Shown here in pieces: positions 59,857 through 64,000 of a DNA stretch of 64,000 bases. The stretch comes from Asterella californica (lineage: Eukaryota > Streptophyta > Marchantiopsida > Marchantiales > Aytoniaceae). The stretch's first letter is position 1; every line of letters begins with the position of its first letter. Under the pieces are notes generated by a model. The model did no database searches and was not told the DNA's origin. It saw nothing but the letters and a program-made list of their open reading frames with translations. The position numbers were made by a program, and so were the translations under genes. The stretch covers positions 186,001 through 250,000 of the forward strand of contig JAYKYS010000007.1 in assembly GCA_036924285.1 (NCBI GenBank), written 5' to 3'.

Positions 59857-60580
59857 AAACGGCCTTACAATATCTTACTAAAGTTCAAAATCTATATTTT
59901 ATATATAGATAAAAATAAGATAAAACACATACATCCATGTATGTTCAATTAATAAAAAAAATTTATTTCTGTGCAAGTAATAAATGTTTTAATTCATTTT
60001 ATTTGTATTTTTGTGTAAGTACTAAATGTTTTAATTAATTTTAATATGTGATTTATATTTATTTTCACTGATGTTGAAGCTTTTACTCAAGAAAGGAGCT
60101 TCTGGGCAAAATATGTGGAAGACTACAAAATGCCTTAGAATATCTTACCAAAGTTCAGAAATGATATTTTATATATAGAAAGAAATCTAGATAAAACATG
60201 TACATATCCCTGTATGTTCAGTTAATAGAAGTTTGTATTTCTATGAAATTAAAAAATGTTTTATTTCATTTTAATCTCTTTGTGATTTATTTTATTTCAC
60301 TTGCAGAATATTTGAATTGAATCTGTCCAAGGTTAAGTGAAATAATGCAATATTGATGAATCAATTTAATATATTTGAGTTTTGAATCATATTTAAAATA
60401 AATAATTAATATCTGCACGAGGACAATCACAGTGAAAATTTCAATAGAACCATAATATTTTCCATTCAATTTTGTCTAAAATTATATTTTTGAATTTCAA
60501 ATCAAATTAGAAATAAATAACTAAAATCTGCACGAAGACCATCATATTCAAAATGTTCAATAGAATCATAAACTTTTGCG
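59857..60580. repeat. AT-rich local duplications
   Basis: A ~175-bp unit (CTTACAATATCTTAC.. to TTTTAATTCATTTTA) at 59,857-60,035 recurs at 60,126-60,300. A second ~75-bp unit around ATCTGCACGA(G/A)GAC recurs at about 60,390 and 60,495. These look like replication-slippage or unequal-exchange duplications in non-coding DNA. Confidence 0.6.
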
Positions 60581-61950
60581 TTTATAGTTTTTATCCTGTA
60601 TTATAAATCTGAAAAAGTTTTTCTTTAAACATTTAAGTCTACGGGATAACATAATATCAAGTTTGTATTCAATCCTCCGAAGATTTAGTTATGTCTAAGT
60701 TAACTGTAATAACTATCATAATTAAAATTTCAATAGATATTCAAGATTCATGTATTCATTATTCTTCATTCTTTAATTTATTATAGTGTTCTCTCTGTGC
60801 AAGACCAATTATACTTTAAATCTATGCGAGGAATATCTTAATAAAAAATCTTGGAACCTTGAGAATGTTTTTAAATTTTCCTCGGAAAACTTAAGCTTGA
60901 CTACAGCAGTGCAATTCTTATGTTAGTTTATATATATTTTTAATCTTTTCAGTTTGAGTATATTCTGTGTATTATTTTGTAAAATTATATGTTATAGTAT
61001 GATTATTTTAATGATTATATATAATTAATATGTCAAATAGTTATTAAAATAAACTAATTCATATTAACATATATTCAATATGATAAACTTAACTATTAGA
61101 TTTTTAGATTTTATAGTAATGATTAATTAATCTTAAATAACAGTATGGTTTCTAATATATAATGTACAGTCGAAACTAAATTTTATACATTTTAATGCAT
61201 ATTTGTACTACTGAGATTATATATTTAAAATATTTAGAATATTTTAAACAATTGGTGTTTCAACTTTTGGACTAATAGAGTTTACAAAATGAACAGTGAT
61301 TTGTCCAGAATTAGTAAATGCATGAATACTGTATCTTACACTCAGGTTTTGACGAAGTGAATTCCTTCTTGAGTGTGCACGTGAAGCTGTGCATTGTGGC
61401 CACCTGCGGCAATGCGCTTCAAGAATATTATGCACACAAAATAACAAAAGAAATCTACCAGTTCATTGTCGATATTTTCTCCTGCACGCCTGGTAGCATA
61501 TACTCATATTAAACAACTTCTATCTAACGAGTTGGTCTCCCTTGGCACGAATACATGGGAGTAGGGACTTGGCAACTCAGTGAGACCTGGAAAACTCGAA
61601 AATGGAACTCAAGGTGACCTTTACCAAGCAACTTCCAGATTCCAGTCACCTGTTGTATGAAGCCATAATGCATAAACTCAACAAGGTTTTCCGCCGGTCT
61701 TACAATTGATACCAAAACTTCACATCTCGTCAGAAACCCGCAGAGTAGAGAATCAACTCTTGGACTGGTCTGCTACAAGTCTCCGCATTTCTATCTTATC
61801 TGTAAATCATGCGATACGTAATTTGTCGTGTGTCGTCGGATGAGAAGAGAGGTGCATGATTGATCAAGTCGGTATACCGGAATGGTACATGCATTGACCA
61901 GAACCTTATGTCTACCCATAACGTGTATAAATTAATCTTTTTATGTTACA
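60581..61950. other. No recognised gene
   Basis: AT-rich to 61,250, then more balanced. Frames at 61,318-61,512 (plus) and 61,244-61,447 or 61,524-61,715 (minus) are open but show no domain. Confidence 0.3.
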
Positions 61951-61954
61951 AGTC

Positions 61955-62100
61955 TAGAGAAATAATAATATGTGAACAAATGATTGCTGAAACAGAGTGG
62001 TACTTAAGTGCGGCACTTCCGGTACCACATCTACGTCCAGTCGCACTAACAGGAGCGCAATGGCTGCAGGGTATTCCGAGCCGGATCCACAGTTGAGAAC
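61955..62100 (+). pseudogene. Heparanase-like 5' fragment (promoter and start codon)
   Basis: Aligns with 51,345-51,545. It has the GTACTTAAGTGCGGC box, CAGTCGCACTAACAGGAGCG, the ATG and GCTGCA codons at about 62,060. It then has a ~60-base deletion that removes most of the signal peptide, followed by CCACAGTTGAG of exon 1. A copia LTR starts at 62,101. The rest of the gene is either beyond the window or lost. Confidence 0.85.
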
Positions 62101-62372
62101 TGTTGAAGGATAATATATATAAGTTCACCGTTCTTTCTATGTGTGACTGTTCAGTTGTCTGTGTGTAGTGAATACCTGTCCTTATGACCGCTCAGTTCCG
62201 ATCTCTCTCTTGTGTATCTTCGTTGTAACTCTCGCTGTTCCCTTGTTCCTTCACTGAGACACCCCCAATGATCTCAACCTCTGGAGAGGATGACATTAAT
62301 TGTCTGATCCCATGTACGCAGCTTCAGCTGTGTGTGAGCTCCTGCAAGAACCTAACTCTTGCTTTGTCAACA
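62101..62372 (+). repeat. 5' LTR of a second copia element
   Basis: 272 bp with ends TGTTGA..TCAACA. A TATA-like TATATATAAG is at about 62,113. It is followed directly by a canonical primer site. The partner LTR lies outside the window. Confidence 0.9.
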
Positions 62373-62384
62373 TGGTATCAGAGC
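62373..62384 (+). promoter_or_regulatory. Primer binding site, initiator tRNA-Met 3' end
   Basis: TGGTATCAGAGC abuts the LTR and is complementary to the 3' end of plant initiator tRNA-Met, the usual plant copia arrangement. Confidence 0.95.
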
Positions 62385-63051
62385 TAGGTAGAGAGATGCA
62401 AGAGAGAGCTTTGCAATGGGGCTTGACAGAGGAAAGTAAAGTTCCATCTTAAGAAAAGAGAGTATGAGTGAAGATGCAGATGTACTGTGTGAGAAAAATG
62501 AGAATGTGGACTGACTGATCAAAACTTTTGATTTTGAGTATATTTTACAGTTCCAAGGAGTTTGAAACTCTATTTTGAGAGGTTTCTCGAGGTTTTTTGA
62601 CGATTTCAAGGACACCCATCTGTGGTGGCTTGTCAGGAAGGGACGAATTAAGTAGGATACACTCTTTCTTGGATTTTCCGTAATGATGACAAGTTACCCT
62701 ATACCCACCTTTGATCAGCGTTTTGAGGGGGTAGAGATGTTTTTTGTGAATTTTGAGAGCACTTCATCGGTGAAAAAAGACTCTTTTCGACCGGTTCTAA
62801 CCTCGTTTGAAACTGTCACCATACTTTGTCAAACTTTGACCCTCAATTTGAAGATCTTCGAGGACTTTTTAGAGGTTCAATCTCCTTTTTAGAGATTCAA
62901 CCCCCTAACCAAGTTCCACCCCTACCCCGCACCACATATTTAATGTGGTCCTACTTTCACTTTGTCAACAATCATACTAAGTTTTGTTTCATTTGGAGAC
63001 TGTTTGGTTAGATCAGGCTCGGGATAGTGTACAAGGACGTCAGTTATCATA
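62385..63051 (+). other. Untranslated leader of the second copia element
   Basis: Between the primer site and gag. Short frames on both strands (e.g. 62,683-62,892) have no domain. The leader of about 670 bp is long for copia and may contain inserted sequence. Confidence 0.5.
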
Positions 63052-63336
63052 AGTGACAATTTACTTTCTGATTCTCATAAGTTGAATACTTTGAACTACC
63101 CTATCTGGAAAACTAAGGTACATGACATACTTGCTGGATATGACTTGTGGAAGTTTGTAACTGATTTACATGAGAGATCTATTGTTCCGGAAGAGACTAT
63201 TATTTGAGACAGACGTTATCAATTAGCACTTTCTGTTATCAAGATGACAGTAAAAGATGCTGAACTAGCAGATATCCTAGATACAGAGGGAGAGATGGTT
63301 TCCTCTTCCTCTGAAAGTTTCTTCTCTGTTTGTTGA
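63052..63336 (+). pseudogene. Copia gag N-terminal part (second element)
   Basis: The plus frame reads LLSDSHKLNTLNYPIWKTKV, DLWKFVTDLHERSIVPEE, one stop (TGA near 63,208 at a usual Trp), and RRYQLALSVIKMTVKDAEL. This is the copia gag start. It then runs into sequence that belongs to gag in the opposite orientation. Confidence 0.75.
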
Positions 63337-63530
63337 TGTGCAGCAAAACTGATTCGTCAATTGCTATCTTTTGCTTGTTCTTCTGTCTGTTATCAAGATG
63401 ACAATATAAGATGCTGAACTAGTAGATATCCTAGATACAAAGGGAGGAAATGGTTTCCTCTTCTCTATTTGTTGATGCAGCAAAACTGATTCGTCAGTTG
63501 CTGTCTTTCGCTTGTTCTTCTGTTCAATGT
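63236..63530. repeat. ~150-bp direct duplication in gag
   Basis: The block from TTATCAAGATGACA through AAAAGATGCTGAACTAG to TTGCTTGTTCTTCTGT at about 63,236-63,387 recurs at about 63,390-63,524 with small deletions. Each block spans the junction between forward gag and inverted gag, so the duplication came after the inversion. Confidence 0.8.
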
Positions 63531-63845
63531 TGATTTCTTCTTGCAGCACCAAACTCTCCAATTCGTCCATCTCAATCTTTCCATGACGAACCTCCATAGC
63601 CTTCACAAATGTCTCATAGGCAGGAGGGAGACTTTCAAGAAACGAATGAATAGTCTCTGAACCCTCAACTCTTCCTCTTAGGGTTTTGATATCCTGTAAG
63701 AGGGATCTGAGGGTCATAAAATTGTCCTCAATGCTTTTACCCTCTTGCATTTGCAAGCTTACGAGCTTACCCTTAAGAACTCGCAACTTCTCTTTTTTCG
63801 TCACTTTCATGTTTCCTGATAAAAGTATCTCATGCTGCTTTTGAA
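63364..63845 (-). pseudogene. Inverted UBN2-type gag segment of the copia element
   Basis: On the minus strand, 63,810-63,364 encodes KKEKLRVLKGKLVSLQMQEG, IEDNFMTLRSLLQDIKTLRG, ETIHSFLESLPPAYETFVKA and EMDELESLVLQEEIN, the core of copia gag (UBN2). Codons upstream to 63,845 (HEILLSG) extend it. The flanking gag N-terminus and the zinc knuckle are on the plus strand, so this ~0.5-kb piece is inverted within the element. Confidence 0.85.
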
Positions 63846-63849
63846 GTAG

Positions 63850-63999
63850 TGGAATAGCAATGCTAGGTCATGCAACCAAGGAGGAGGCTCTTCGGCATAT
63901 GCACAAGGTGACAAGAAGCGAAAGAATAGAACCTGTCACTACTGTGATAAACCACGCCACTATGCTCGTGAGTGCAGATTGAAGACAAGACCCTGGTAA
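63850..63999 (+). pseudogene. Copia gag zinc knuckle (second element)
   Basis: The plus frame gives a Gly/Ser-rich linker, then KKRKNRTCHYCDKPRHYARE and CR, a Cys-x2-Cys-x4-His-x4-Cys knuckle with Arg in place of the usual Gly before His. A stop follows within about 30 bases, just before the window ends. Confidence 0.8.
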
Positions 64000-64000
64000 G

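Overview
The window reads as nuclear DNA of a land plant. The grounds are plant-type heparanase-like (GH79) genes with introns, a captured patellin (SEC14/GOLD) gene, several Ty1/copia retrotransposons, and a primer site that matches the anticodon arm of plant initiator tRNA-Met. A bryophyte or other non-seed plant is possible, but I cannot prove it from the sequence. Most of the window is decayed transposable-element DNA. Three gene structures look able to encode a protein: two near-identical heparanase-like genes and one multi-exon gene with a SAM-like domain and no assigned function.

The main structure is a large inverted repeat. The left arm runs from about 10,300 to 20,457 and the right arm from about 49,938 to 59,453, with a spacer of about 29.5 kb. 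Each arm carries one complete nine-exon heparanase-like gene, at 14,762-19,040 (minus) and 51,445-55,720 (plus). Genes and introns are almost identical between arms, while the distal flanks differ visibly more. Each arm has private insertions. The left arm has a 595-bp hAT element with an 8-bp target duplication and a 25S rRNA fragment. The right arm has a tRNA-like insert and keeps a longer copia tail. A third, broken heparanase copy lies at 41,966-48,000 and is split by a copia element. A fourth trace, promoter plus start codon, lies at 61,955-62,100 and is cut by another copia LTR.

Layout. 1-10,300: LINE remnant (minus), a repeat R1 that recurs at 48.0 kb, a 690-bp insertion flanked by TTAA, and AT-rich degenerate repeats. 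10,300-20,457: left arm. 20,700-23,450: broken copia pol and a ~150-bp tandem array. 23,555-26,400: SAM-like gene on the minus strand with 58-bp tandem repeats at its 5' side. 26,500-33,600: no recognised gene, several local duplications. 33,684-38,064: CACTA-type Tnp2 transposase pseudogene, followed in the same frame by a patellin fragment (38,065-39,963). 41,966-48,000: heparanase pseudogene with a 4.8-kb copia element. 48,009-49,937: repeat R2 and a truncated antisense copia. 49,938-59,453: right arm. 59,460-62,100: AT-rich DNA with one exon-like ORF. 62,101-64,000: copia LTR, leader and a scrambled gag that runs off the window.

The heparanase products should be secreted and act on cell-wall or proteoglycan glycans. 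The transposable elements are unrelated to that role, but they show how this locus has been duplicated, inverted and broken.
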